Part shown: piece after piece, positions 25,061-38,082 of the stretch | How the letters are laid out: each line of letters starts with the position of its first letter | How positions within the stretch are numbered: position 1 is the first letter of the stretch | Assembly: GCA_945643635.1 (NCBI GenBank) | Contig: CALZFC010000356.1 | Location: 3,082,501 to 3,146,500, forward strand | Source of the DNA: Allodiplogaster sudhausi | Taxonomy: Eukaryota > Nematoda > Chromadorea > Rhabditida > Diplogasteridae | DNA length: 64,000 nt | Direction: 5' to 3' | Translations under genes and position numbers: made by a program | The notes under the pieces: generated by a model | What the model saw: the letters and a program-made list of their open reading frames with translations, nothing else | The model's database searches: none | What the model was told of the DNA's origin: nothing

Positions 25061-28000
25061 CTATTTCGCTGTGGTTGGTGTCGCGGAAGATGTAGAAGAA
25101 GTTGCTGGTCTTGAAGTGGTTAGGATGACACGGCCGTTGACTCGAGAATTGGACTGAAAAGGTAGTAATTATTAGCCTAGTTAAACCGAATGTCCAGGGA
25201 CCATAAAAACTACAGTAATCCTCGAGAAAAGAATGTGCAAGGTGAGAGATTCAGAGAGAAAAGAGCGGTAGATTTTAGCCTTACAATTAGTATGCAACTA
25301 CTAGACTGTAGAAACGCGAGAGAAAAAAAATAACTTTTAAACAACTTTTTTTTAAAATAAGAAGTCGAGTGATAGAAGGATCCCCACCTAGGATTGCCTA
25401 AGCTTTAAAAAAAATATTAGTAGTAAACTCGTCTGAGAACTACGATGAAACTGCGAAATAATGATGGAGTGAAATATTGACTGAACAAGAAAACTTACAC
25501 TGGCCGGCACGTAGGTGATCGGGCGGGTACTGTGCTGAGACGAGGGCTGGCCAGTTAGCAGGGTCGTCGACCTCGCTGCTGCCGCTCCCGGCAGCGCTCC
25601 ACTGCGCACTGGTCGGAGGAAGACGCGGCGGGATTCTTCAAAATTAAAATTTATAAAAAAAAATCATTAAAAAAGCTACAATAAAAAACTTTGGAATCTT
25701 CTCTAAATAAATAATAAATAAACTTGCTTAAAATTAAATAAATAAATCCCAGATGATAAATCTCACCAGTTCCATTCGGGGCCGTCGTTGTGAAGAATAC
25801 ATTGCCTGCACTCGTAGCAGTGATTGGCGCGAAAGTGACAGAGGGGCCGCAGTGGTGGATCGGGCGGGGGCCTGTGGAGTTAGATAAGCTACTACTCGGA
25901 ATCGATCGGAATCGAGAAGGAGCCACGGCTGGTGTTAGAGGGGCGTTGGGTCGGGCTTGGATGAACACTTGCTGCCGGTCTGCAATGGCATGGGATAAAA
26001 AAAAGAGGGTAATAATTGACAAGAGCACTTAAAGAGCCATGATAAGTCCATTTATTTTCTGTTTATTCGAGTCGGTAGAGAGTGAATGGAGAGAACATGG
26101 GAGAGAGAGAGAGGGAGAGAGAGAGGGAGAGAGAGAGAGAGAAGAATGGAGAGAAGATGGAAAAGAGAGAGGAATGTAGAGAAGATGGAAAAGAGAGAGG
26201 AATGGAGAGAAGATGGAAAAGAGAGAGGAATGGAGAGAAGATGGGAAGGAAGGAGAGAGCGAGAGAGAGAGAGAGGAGGGAAAGAGAGAAGGGAAAGAGA
26301 GAGAGAGAGAGAGGGAAAGAGAGAGTGAGAGAGAGAGGAGTGCTCACTTGAGTTGGCTGCATAAGTCGTAAAGAGACGGGGCACGGCTACTCTCTGCTGC
26401 CGCACTGGCTGCAGCTGCAGGACTGAGGCTGTCGTCGACGATACAAGCACCGGGTGGCAATTCTCAAACAATACCGTAATTTTCTAAAGATTATTTATTG
26501 AACCAAATTGAACCCCAATGGCGTATTTTTTGACAGTTTGAGCTGTAATGAGAAGTAACAACTACGGAAAGTTACCCTCAAAGGTACCCCCAACAACGGA
26601 AAGTAACCTTCATGAGATGCTCCGAATTCGTCGTGATCCTTGAGGTTGTGCCGTTGAAAGAGGAGCCATAAGAATGCTCGACTCTACGCATGCCTGGCGG
26701 TGCTTGGCTTCGCTCTGCTCCTTCTGCTCCAGATGACGGTGAAGCTGCTGTTGACGACGACGGGACGACCACTTCAGAATGCGTCGACAAGTTTGCGGCC
26801 GGAGAGTAGGCGGGGCTTGCCATTTTAACGGCTACGGAAGGGGCGGGGCTAGGGGCTGAAGACGAATGGGCGGGGCTTGGAATGGCTGAGTGGGCGGGGC
26901 TTGGAATATTGTGGGCGGAGCCAGCTGTTGTTACCGACGGCGGCGTTGGAGTGCCAAGTCCTGGCGACGCTTCCACTTCGGTGGCAGACAGCGAAGGAGG
27001 TGACTTAAAATTGAACTTTCTTGATCAAAAATGCAATAATATAACTGACAGAAACATGCATGTTTAGGAAACATTTTGATATCTCTTCCGGGAACATTAA
27101 AACTCTAAAGCTAAACGCATATGAATAAATGTTTCAAAAGTGATTTAATGATTACAAAATAAGTGCCAAACTAACGATGAGAATGTCCTCGGAGACAACT
27201 TCCTTCGAATCCCCGTCTCCATCCATGTAATAATGGCCGGAAAAAATGTTATTGACATTATCACTTGGAGCAAAATTAGTGGGAAAGTTTAAATAAGACG
27301 AAGATTAGGGAATGCCGCTGACTTGGAGATGCCATGGCAATCTGCTTCGTAGATGCTGCATTTGCGGTGCGGAAGTAGACGGTAGGGAGACCGGGCACCT
27401 AAACATAGACAGTTCAGAAATATAATTTTAACGCTATTAATTTGTATTATTCCCAAGTGTTAAGTCCCGCCGCTATCTGCTATATCGATATCTAATATTC
27501 ATATTGTATATTTCTCACCGTGAGTATTTTTATGCATGCCGTAAATAAATGAAATAAAGAAAGATAGAACTAACTCGTTCACGCATCCCGGCAACGCCTT
27601 CAAGAGAAGAAGATGGAAATGCATCTGACTCTGCAAGCATATTCTCTCCTTACTGTTAGATATATGCATTCGGAAGCGTTAGTACAAATGGTTATTGTAT
27701 TAAAATGGAATTACGTGAACAATGTAGCTTACAATCAGTAATTCTACAGTTCTACAGTACTCCTTTATAATGAGAAAGTTTATGAAAGTTGAACTGAGTG
27801 ACCCATTGAAGTACTGTTGATTTTAGTTCAATCGACAACTCCATAAGATTCAAAGAGAAGACTCTGCAATAACCATGAATGAGCCGTTGTCCTTCGTGCT
27901 CCACGAAAAGGGAGCCAACCATCGAAGTGGAGGGGCGGGCAGCGTACGAGTGAGGGCGGCTATAATTCATTTTGTTATAATTTTAATTTTAAAAAATTTT

Positions 28001-31000
28001 TGTAAATGAAAAAGTTCAGAAAAAAAGCGTTCAGAAAAAAATCGTAATAAAAAATATTTAAAAAAAATAACTTTTCTAACAGTGATAGCGGTCGTATGCT
28101 CTGGGTAGCCCGTGCAGGCACAGGAGGGAGTGCACGGCGGGGAGGCTGAGCAGCGCCGAGGCTGCTTCTCAGGTTGCCACCGCCTAGCAGAGCAGAGGGC
28201 GAGGCTCCTCTCGGCATTCCTCCAACTCCAACTCCACTTCCTGGCGCTCTCCTCACTGCGGGCGAATTGCTCCGGCGGACACTACGGCCCGCGTTGTCCA
28301 GGTACAACGAAGTTGCTGTAGTCAAAATAGTCATACTTATACGATCTCTTATAAAAAAATGATGTTGATAATTTCAAATCTTTTAACAAAGAAAATAATA
28401 ATACTTTACAGTCTCTTGGAAAAGAAAATAATTATACTTTTATGGTCTCTTGCAAAAGAAATTGTTTTGTATCTTTTCATGGCAAACAAATAACGCTTCC
28501 CCATACCTGAACTTGTTGAAGCCTTTCCATAGAGGGTAGGGGTGGAGATCGGGGTTCTCGTACGATGCTGCGCTACCTGAAAGATTGTGAGGAGCTAGTG
28601 AGATACAGTAATTGCATTACAAACTCATTGCTTCAAAAGATGACTGTTACGTTTTGAATAAAGACATATAAAGATGTTATATATTATAAAAGATAACAAA
28701 TAGATCGAACAGACTACTCATTTCGTTCAATTTAACGTATAGAAGCGATAAGAGAGGTTCTTGATCACAAGATACAATAAGATAAAAATTAATAACTATT
28801 TGGAGTTCGGATGAGGACCTCCCAATCGTTGCACCAACAAATGGAATGTGAGCGTAAGACTGCTCGGTTGGCACTGAAGAGAAAAGAATAAAATACAGAC
28901 TGTCATATTTACCAAAGTTTAGTACAATAAGTTGCTAATTCGATATTTTAGAAAAGGAAAAAAAATTTAAAAAAAAAATTATTTTTCTCAACATAGTAAA
29001 TAAAACATTAAAAAGCCAACAAATTAAAACGACCAACAATGTGTGTTCGGCTTTAGATGCTGCAGCAATTCGCCGAGTTCATTCTTGCCCTCCTCAACCA
29101 CGGCCGTTAGCTGTTCCTCCTTTACTTCTTCCTTGACCTCCTCCTTCAGCTCCTCCTTCTCCACTTCTTTCATTGCGGCAGCGATGTCCGCCCTCTCCTT
29201 CTCCTTCTTCAGCATCGCATCCTCTTTCACTTTTCGCATTTGTTGCAACGCCTTCAACTAAAAAAAAACAAGGGTAAAACTAAAAAAAAAACTTAAAAAG
29301 AACCAAACAAAAAAAACGAATGCAAAATAAATTGCTTTAATGAAAATTACCTTTCTGATTTTCTAGCATTTTTTAGCGGGAAAACATTAATGCAAACACA
29401 TAGAAGTTTCCATGCAAAACAATCCAAATGAAAATAAAAAGAGTAAACAGTATCGCTAACCGTGGCTTCTCTCGTCTTCTGCTCCATCGCCATTCTTCGC
29501 TCCCTCGCCTTCCTCTCCTTCTCCATGGCCTTTGCATCCTCCTTGCTCGGCCGGCCTGACTGCTTCCTCCTCAGCGAAGAACCCTTAGGCTGCGGTGCTT
29601 TCCGCGCCGGCTTCCGAACTTCCCGAACTGGCGAGAAATAAGCTGGAAATACAAGAGAAGTTTAGTTCCTTGAAATCTTCTTTATCTGTTCATCATCTCG
29701 TGAAAAGATATATATTCTCAAACAATGAGATCCCAAAAAGTTCCTAGAAATTTGAATATATTGTCACCTCTTCCAATGATATAAACGAATAAATCAATAC
29801 ATAAATGACGAGAAAAAACCAACCACGAGTCGCAGATCCGCCGTTCCTTCGTGTTGACTGCAATCGACTCTCTTTCTCTTCAGGCACCTTGCGCTGTACT
29901 TCTATTGTCGTGGCCCTTATAATTATACACGTTGAAATATATATAATATTCGTGAAGAGGTACGGTAGCTTGCAAGCGTAAGTGTAATATATATGTCAAT
30001 CAAAGGGTCTCCTTCTCACGATCTTCATTGGATGCCACTCCTAATGTTCTGTCCCCTAAGATTTGACATGCTGTAGAATGCTATGTGCCCCCATAACAAT
30101 TTCCCTCATTCTCCCATAACAACTGATTCTGTTAAGTGTCTCCTAACAATTCCTTTAGAAATCTTACGTGCTCCCTAGCAATTCCACTTGCAATGTTACG
30201 TGCCCCATAACAGCTTAAACATCGTATGATGTTACTTTGCCGCATACGAACTGACATGCTTCCATTCTCTCCATTCTGCCTTGAGCTCATCCTCTGCCCT
30301 CCTCCTCCTCCTCCCTTGGCCGGTCTGGTGGGAGAGAAGAAGCGAGCCGGCTCGGGAGACATGAGCATGGCTGCCCACGCTGGGTTCAATGGCTCGACCG
30401 GCGTGTTGCAGGGCACCGGCGAGTCGAGGACGTCCAGCGAGGACATCACCTTTAAATGAAATTAATACAAATGTCATTTAGCATCTTTTTTGTTGCTTTG
30501 CCTTCTACAAAGAAGCAAAAAATAGGGACCATAAAAGACTAATGAAAATTAAGTATGAAAAAAACAATTAACTAGCTCAAATAATTACAACCTATATAGC
30601 CATTTAAATTAATAAATAAATATCATTAAGCATACAAGATGCCTTTGCCAACCAAACAAACAAAAAACACTGCCGATCTTTCGTAAAATACTAGTAAAAA
30701 TAAACTATGAAATTAAAATATTAATTTGCTCGGTTACATAATTACAATATAGAAAAAGAGTGCGATATCAAAAGGAAAAGTTATTATTCTTGAAAAGAGA
30801 ACCACACCTCTTCTGGAGATGGCAGCGGGTGAGTTGACTCCAAAATTAGACGTCTCCTGGTGGCTGCTTCTTCCTAACAATTAGCAACATTTGCAATTTG
30901 GATGGAAAAATCAAATCCGTAAGACTATTTTCAAGCAATATATGCACTGGAAAAACATTAAACCCCGAATAAAGGAAGAAGTGTCTTTTAAGACCACTTC

Positions 31001-34000
31001 ACTAATGGGCGCACTCAAACTAAAGCAAATAAAAACATAAGAAAGGAAATACAGACGCAACCAGAAAAACCTTTCGCTTGGAATCCTCCAAACATTTCTT
31101 CTCCGCCGCTTTTAGCTCATTAAATATGCTGCGAACGTCTCTTTCCACGATTGGCTTCACCTTCAGGATAAAATTATTATCATAAATTATCAGAAACTTG
31201 AGATACAACTGTAGATAAATACAAATCTATTATTCTACAGTAGTCATGACAACAAAAATTCAAAAACATTATTACGAATATACAGTAACCTCAAAGTTTC
31301 TCTCTTGCATAAGATCTATAGCAATGTTTAGCATTGCACTGATGGGCGAGACCATACCAGACGGATGCGTCTCATCACGATCTGCTACTTCCTCCTGCAC
31401 ACGGACAGTTCTCCTTTTTTTAGCAAGATTAAATTTCGGGTAAAAAAAATTTTTTTTTCTATTTAACAAGATTAAGATTTGGGTATATATTTTCATTTCA
31501 TATTTAAAATGCTCTAGAATACGATGATATGTTGGTTTTTTTTATTATTTTTTCCCACGTATTATTTTTTTTAATTCAGAATATAGCAGTAAACTTGAAA
31601 GAGCGGTGTGTTAATAAAGACGAACGGCTTAGAAATATAAGAACAAAAAACCTGAGAGAAAAGTTCGGCATCCAACGATCCGTTGCTGTTCAATCTCCGC
31701 CGTTTTCTCGGAGAGACCCTAACGGGTTGCGGAGGCGGTCTGATAAAAAAAAACTTTGGCAGTTAATTTAATCAACAACAAACCATTTCTGTCACTTGCA
31801 TCTTCAGCAGTTTAACTCTACAAATTTCTAACAGCATCTATATGCTAAGAACAATAATGAAAAAATAAATAGAATTAAAGAGACCCAGCAACGAGTATTA
31901 GTTAAGAGAATGCGAATAAAACTTTCAATTGATACAGAAAGTGAGCACAAGTTATTTTAGGCAATTTGTAGGTATATAATATCAACGAATCTCCAGCGTA
32001 AAGGCAATAGAATTACTTATTATATTTTGGCCCGTATTTAATGACTTTAAATATTAATTCACTGTTTTCGAAAAGAACACTTACACTGCGCCGGAAGTGC
32101 TCGGCTTTGCATACTCTTCCAGCGACGAGACATTCTCGCGCGCTCCTAAGTAAGAAGACTTTTTTAATGTACAATCTTGCCCTCTTTTTGGAAAACTACA
32201 TCAGTACAGACTTCCGCTTTAGAATTCAGACACTAAACGGAATAATAATAACCGGTGATGCAAATTATATATATATATTTTTTTTTGTCAAACAGTTACA
32301 TGTATTTAGCGCGTTTTTTTCTCTCTCGCTTACTTACTACTCTATTTCGACGAGTATGAATGGCGCTTATGAGAAAATTAATGAACATATGTTGGAAAGT
32401 TTCTTTTTCCCTTCACTTTTTAAAAACGTATTCCAAAAGTGTCATACTTGCAGAAGTAGAAGTAGAAGCCGACTCTTCAGCAGGAAATGGCCTCTTCTCG
32501 GGCTTGTGTTTGGCAGTGGCGGAAGTGGAAGCCTCGCTGCCGCTAGCGCTAGCGCTCATGCTGGGTCTGCCTATCAGAGCGGCCGCCCGGGAGAACAGCA
32601 CTGATCTGAAGTTAAAACTCTTTCTTTTTCAACTTTTCTAACAAGAAGAGCTCGCAATTTTAAATATATTAAACTAATTAATATATTTCGTTTTGTATTT
32701 AATCATTGTAATTTCATTCACTGTTTTTTTTGCATTGCATCTAAGTCTTTTCTCAAACGGTTGATTATATTCCGAGAACAAAAGAGAGAGAAAAAAACTA
32801 GAATTAGCAAAATAATTAAATATTCCATAATGTTGACAGCAAAATTGCTAAGAAAACTAATAATAATCAAGAATTTGGTCTGAAGCGAACTAACTGCCTA
32901 GGCGGTGGAGAGTAGTTGACACGGCGAGTGGCCGTGGGAGATCGAACTGCTCGAGCAACTACATCTGGGGCGGAAGCGACAGCTGACAAAGTATTCTTGT
33001 TTAAGAAATTGTGGGGAAAAAAAGTTATATGCAACAAAATGATGTAAAATTATGCCGAAAAAAAATCACAACCAACTCCTGTGTAACTGTGATCATGCTA
33101 AATAAAACTGATAGAGAACGCGTGAGAGAGAGAGAGAGAGAGAGAGAAGGGAGAGCGAGAAAAAGAGATAGAGAAAAATGGAGAGAGAAAAGAGAGAGAA
33201 GGAGAGAGAGAGAAGAGACAGACAGAGAGATAGAGAGGGAGAAAAGAGAGAAAGTGAAAAAAGAAGGAAAGAAGGGAGATAAAGAAAAAGTACCGTACCT
33301 GGCTTGACCTTCTTGATCTTGACGGCGCGTGGTCTGGCTGCGCCATTCCTCTCCTCCTGTTGTTGTTTCCTGCTTCGCTTTCTACTCTTCCCCGGAGGCG
33401 GATCGGGCGAGTACTTTTTGCTGCTCAATCAAGATATTTGATCCAAAATTGTGAATACCAAAAACTCTTATTATTTTAACAATTTTAAACATTATTTTAT
33501 GATTTCTATGCATTCCTTTTTCTTTTACATCGTCTAACACATGCCCCAGAACAAACTTTCTTGATTCACTTTTTTAATCTACTAATACGACATTCCCAAA
33601 ATAAATAAATAAAGTGCTGGTATAAGTGATGGAAGTAATTGTCGCTCGAAATACTAATTTAATGCACGATAAATAAATGGAAATAAATAATGTATATTAA
33701 AATAAATATATTTAAAAGAAACATCTGGACGTTGCCACTGGCGGCAGCTCCGGCGGCAGTGGCGATGGGCCGCAGCTGAAGCTCGCCGACCCACTCGTCA
33801 TGGCGGTCGTTCCATCCCTTGTAGTGAACGCGATAGCAGTCGCGGCGACTTCCATCATAAGCGACCACCTGAGTTTTAAGATTTAATCCGCTTTCATTCT
33901 AAGAAGATAAAATATAAAGCCTATTTAGCGAGCATACCTAACATTTTATGGCTTAAAAACATATCTTTAATGGCTCTATTCATTACTAACACAACCACAA

Positions 34001-35900
34001 AAAGGTAGTGGCAAGATACACACATATTACGCATATTTATTTAATGAAATTAAAATATTAATTTTTAAAAAAACAACGTAATAAATTTTAGAACAATGTT
34101 GTATATTCGCATAAATATATAATATGTCGCAAAGATACACACATATTACGCATAAGAAAATAAGGAGCATTACTAATGGCAGATTGCAAACAGAAACAAC
34201 ATCATATATTCACAGAACTATTTGTAAAATAAAGTACAATAAAAAATAATTAGCATAAAACGCAAAGAGTGTAAACAGAGGCAACTTTTCTAACCTTGGC
34301 ATGGTACTCCTTCTTGTCCTCCCAGAGACATATCACGCCAGTTCCAATGGGTAACTTCTGGCGCATCGGCCCTGAACGCGCATTTAACAAACATTTGACG
34401 ATACATAAGCGCGAAACATTATAACACAAATGACTAATAAACAACTTCAAACTGAAGTGCTAACGATTTTTACATTTGACTCAGCTACAAACTACAAAGT
34501 GTATTTTATTCCGTATTAAATGGCTACTGTTATGGTAAGGATAGGCGTTCGCAATTGTTATTTATTCGGCCAGTTTAAAACGTTCTCCCATGGAATTCCT
34601 GGAAAGAACGAAAGCAACTCAAGACCAAGAATCTGTGGTAGACATGATCAACTTTGGAGATTTGAAACACTTTGCCATGAACACTGCAAAGCGGGAATGC
34701 GTGAGGTATAAATTCGAAGATGTCGAGTGTTTCTCCTTCTCTTCGATAGAACCTTTAGATGCAATCGACAACTTTGAATGCTTGCTTTCTCATTTTCTCT
34801 CAGTAGACCATCCAAATTATCGTAGGTATATTTTCCTTGCGTACGAAAAAAAATATTTTCAACTTATTGATCAACTTTCTTTCCGTCTTCTTCTTCGACA
34901 AAGTCATGATTGCCTAGCTAGGAACTAAAAGAAATGGTTTCGTTGTAACACACATTGGATGTACCCACGGCGTTCCGAGACGGTATGGCCCATTTTAATC
35001 TTTGGACATTATTCTGAGCTCATACAACTAGCAAGTGGAAGCTCTTTCTTCAGTAATTAAGCGCAAATTTAAACAATTTAAACAATTTAAGGCTTATTTC
35101 AACCAATACATGCTTAGCTTATTTCAACTAATACATTTGGCTACTACAAATATAACTACATCTATATATTAAAAGCTTCGTAATCGCCAACTGCAACGGG
35201 TAAAACAGCAGTAATTATAAGGGAGTGGAGGGAACACTCGCAAAGAAGACGGTGGATGACCATTCGTTGCATTAAATGAGAACAGAGAGAGCGAGAGCAG
35301 AAATGTATTTTGCAGGATAAAGTGGGAGGAATATTTGCAGGAATTTGCTATTGCTGGGAAACAAACAAAATGAATGGTAGAAGATTTGATAAGAATAGCT
35401 CATTTCGAGAAGAAAAAGGTCAGAAAACATTTCAAGTGATGAGATCGGTGATAAAGCTCAAATCGAAAGCACAACTGATATCGAGGCGGTGAACCAGTAT
35501 AAAGAGAGGGAGAGAGAGATAGTGAGATAGAGAAAGATAGTGAGAGAGAGAGATAGTGAGAGAGAGAAAGATAGTGAGAGATAGAGAGATAGTGAGAGAG
35601 AGAAAGATAGTGAGAGATAGAGAGAAAGAGAATTCATAAGCACAATCTATCTGTACACTAGAACTTACTATGCATACTGAGCATCCTCGGCGAGTCGGTC
35701 AGAGTGTGCGAGCTGGAGATGGCTCTCACGAGCAGAGGAGAGCATAAAGCGGCGAGTGCACTAGAAGGGAAGAGAAGATTAGTGAGTGCAGAGAAAGAAG
35801 AGAGATAGGATGGCTATGATGAGAACAGGGTGCGAAGGGTTAGAGGGATATGAAGGAACTAGACAGCGAGAGACGGAGAGAGAGAAAGAGAGAGAGAGAA

Positions 35901-35960
<60 letters not shown>

Positions 35961-37367
35961 GTAGCCGCACGTGAGCGGTCTCTTCCCATAGCACAGCTGT
36001 TGATGAAGGGCGAGGTGCTCCGGGAGCCGGAAGGCCAACGGACACGTCGCGCGCTCCTCGTCGACTCGCGTGCCACAACAAAACGGCGAGCTGAAGCAAG
36101 GGAGAGAGAGAGAAAGATAGAGAGAAACATAGAGAAAAAGAGAAGCAGAGATAGAGAGAGAGAGAAAGAAACAGAGGGAGAACCAGACAAATAGAGAAAG
36201 AAAGAGGGAAAAACAAATTAGTTAATTAATAAAAATAATGGTGCTCTAATTATACTTCAGCTTGTAAGCGTACTTGTTCATCGTATAGAAGATTTTAAAT
36301 ATTACTATTTTGCAGAACAACATGATAACAACACTTTTCAATAATAAAGAAATAACAATAATAATAATAATGATTTCCTCACCTGGCCGTAGCTTGGTCC
36401 GCTGCCGCGAGAAGCTCCGCCCACTCGTCCGTCTTGCCCAACTCTTCGAGCGCCTCCCTGGCCACGTCAACGTGTGTCTTCTCTCTAAGTGACGCCACGG
36501 CAGCTTCCACTCTCGCATCTGTGTAAATGCATGCGCATATCATATAATGTATTTATATTTATTCATTTATATCATTCACTAATAACTAACAAGATTAAAA
36601 CTTTCATCAAAGGGTATCTCATATAACAGGTTTTAGATGTTACAATTTAGTATTCCTATAATTACTTAATATTTATTGGCACGATCAAGATTTTAAAAGG
36701 CTTATTAAATGGGCATGAAAACTTTTTGGAAGTGAAGTTTGGAAGTGAAAAGTTACGTTTGAGCTTCTTTAGTCCTTTATAGCAAGACGGAAGTCACAAA
36801 TGCCGAAATAAAATACCTACAGTACCCCAGAGTAAGACATTGGCTCTAAGTTGGAGAGAATCCAACAAAAATATTAGGCTTAGAAACCGTAAAACTTATA
36901 AAGATCTCGCGCGAGCCCCCGACCGAGTCAATAAGATACGCGAAGACCCGCTCGATTTCGCTAACCATCTAGTAAAGAAGTGGTGATGTGAGCAAGAGAC
37001 AGAGAGAGAGAAAGAGAGAGAAAAGGAGAGAGACAGAGAGAGAGAAAGAGAGAGAAAGGGAGAGAGACAGAGAGAGAGAAAGAGAGAGAAAGGGAGAGAG
37101 AGAGAAAGAGAGAGAAAGAGAGAGAGACAGAGAGAGAGAAAGAGAGAGAAAGGGAGAGAGAGAGAGTGAGAGAAAGAGAGCGAGTGTGAGACCGAGGGAA
37201 AGGAATGAGAAAAAAGAGCACGAACCTGCCCAAGCAAATTGAGCAACTTCTGGAGAGAGACCGTGTCGCGGAGCATGAGGGCACTCTTGCCAGCAGAGGA
37301 AGCAGCCGGATTGAGCAGCACGTGCTCGAAGAGATCGGCGTCGGAGGCTGCGAGAGAGAGAGTGAGA

Positions 37368-37408
<41 letters not shown>

Positions 37409-37456
37409 GAGATAGAGAGTGCGGGGGCAGAGTGCGAGAGAATGAGAGAGTAAATA

Positions 37457-37500
<44 letters not shown>

Positions 37501-37548
37501 GAGATAGAGAGTGCGGGGGCAGAGTGCGAGAGAATGAGAGAGTAAATA

Positions 37549-37596
<48 letters not shown>

Positions 37597-38048
37597 GAAC
37601 ATCTCCAATTGGTGGGCCAAGAAAAGAATGCGACGAACCAAATCGGCCGCTTCCCTTCATTTCGAGGAGGCGTGCCGGGAGAGGGCAATCTTGAGCGCGT
37701 TCTCCTCAAACTACATACAAGTTTTTATTTTTATTTCATCTATTGCAGCCAATTAGGAGTATATGTTTTCAAGCGTGAATGAATAAACGGAGAAAGGAGA
37801 AACTAAAAAATAAATAAATAAATACAAATATACATAAATAAATACATAAATAACACTTACACCCCGAGGGAATCCCCTGTACTCGGCGAGCTCGACCTGG
37901 CTGAAGATTTCGGACGAGCGACTCGCCGCGTTCATTCGATTGAAGAGAAAGTCGACGAATTGTAGAGTCTTTCTTTGCGAAGCTGGAAAAGAGAACGAGA
38001 AAGTGAGAGGGATGAATTTAGAGAGGGAGAGAGAGAGAGACGAAAGAG

Positions 38049-38082
<34 letters not shown>

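Noticed and set aside
37639..37704. Reading FEENALKIALSRHASSK for this exon of the chromo-barrel gene
   Set aside because: It meets a stop before any donor; the frame GERAQDCPLPARLLEMKG has matching phases on both sides.
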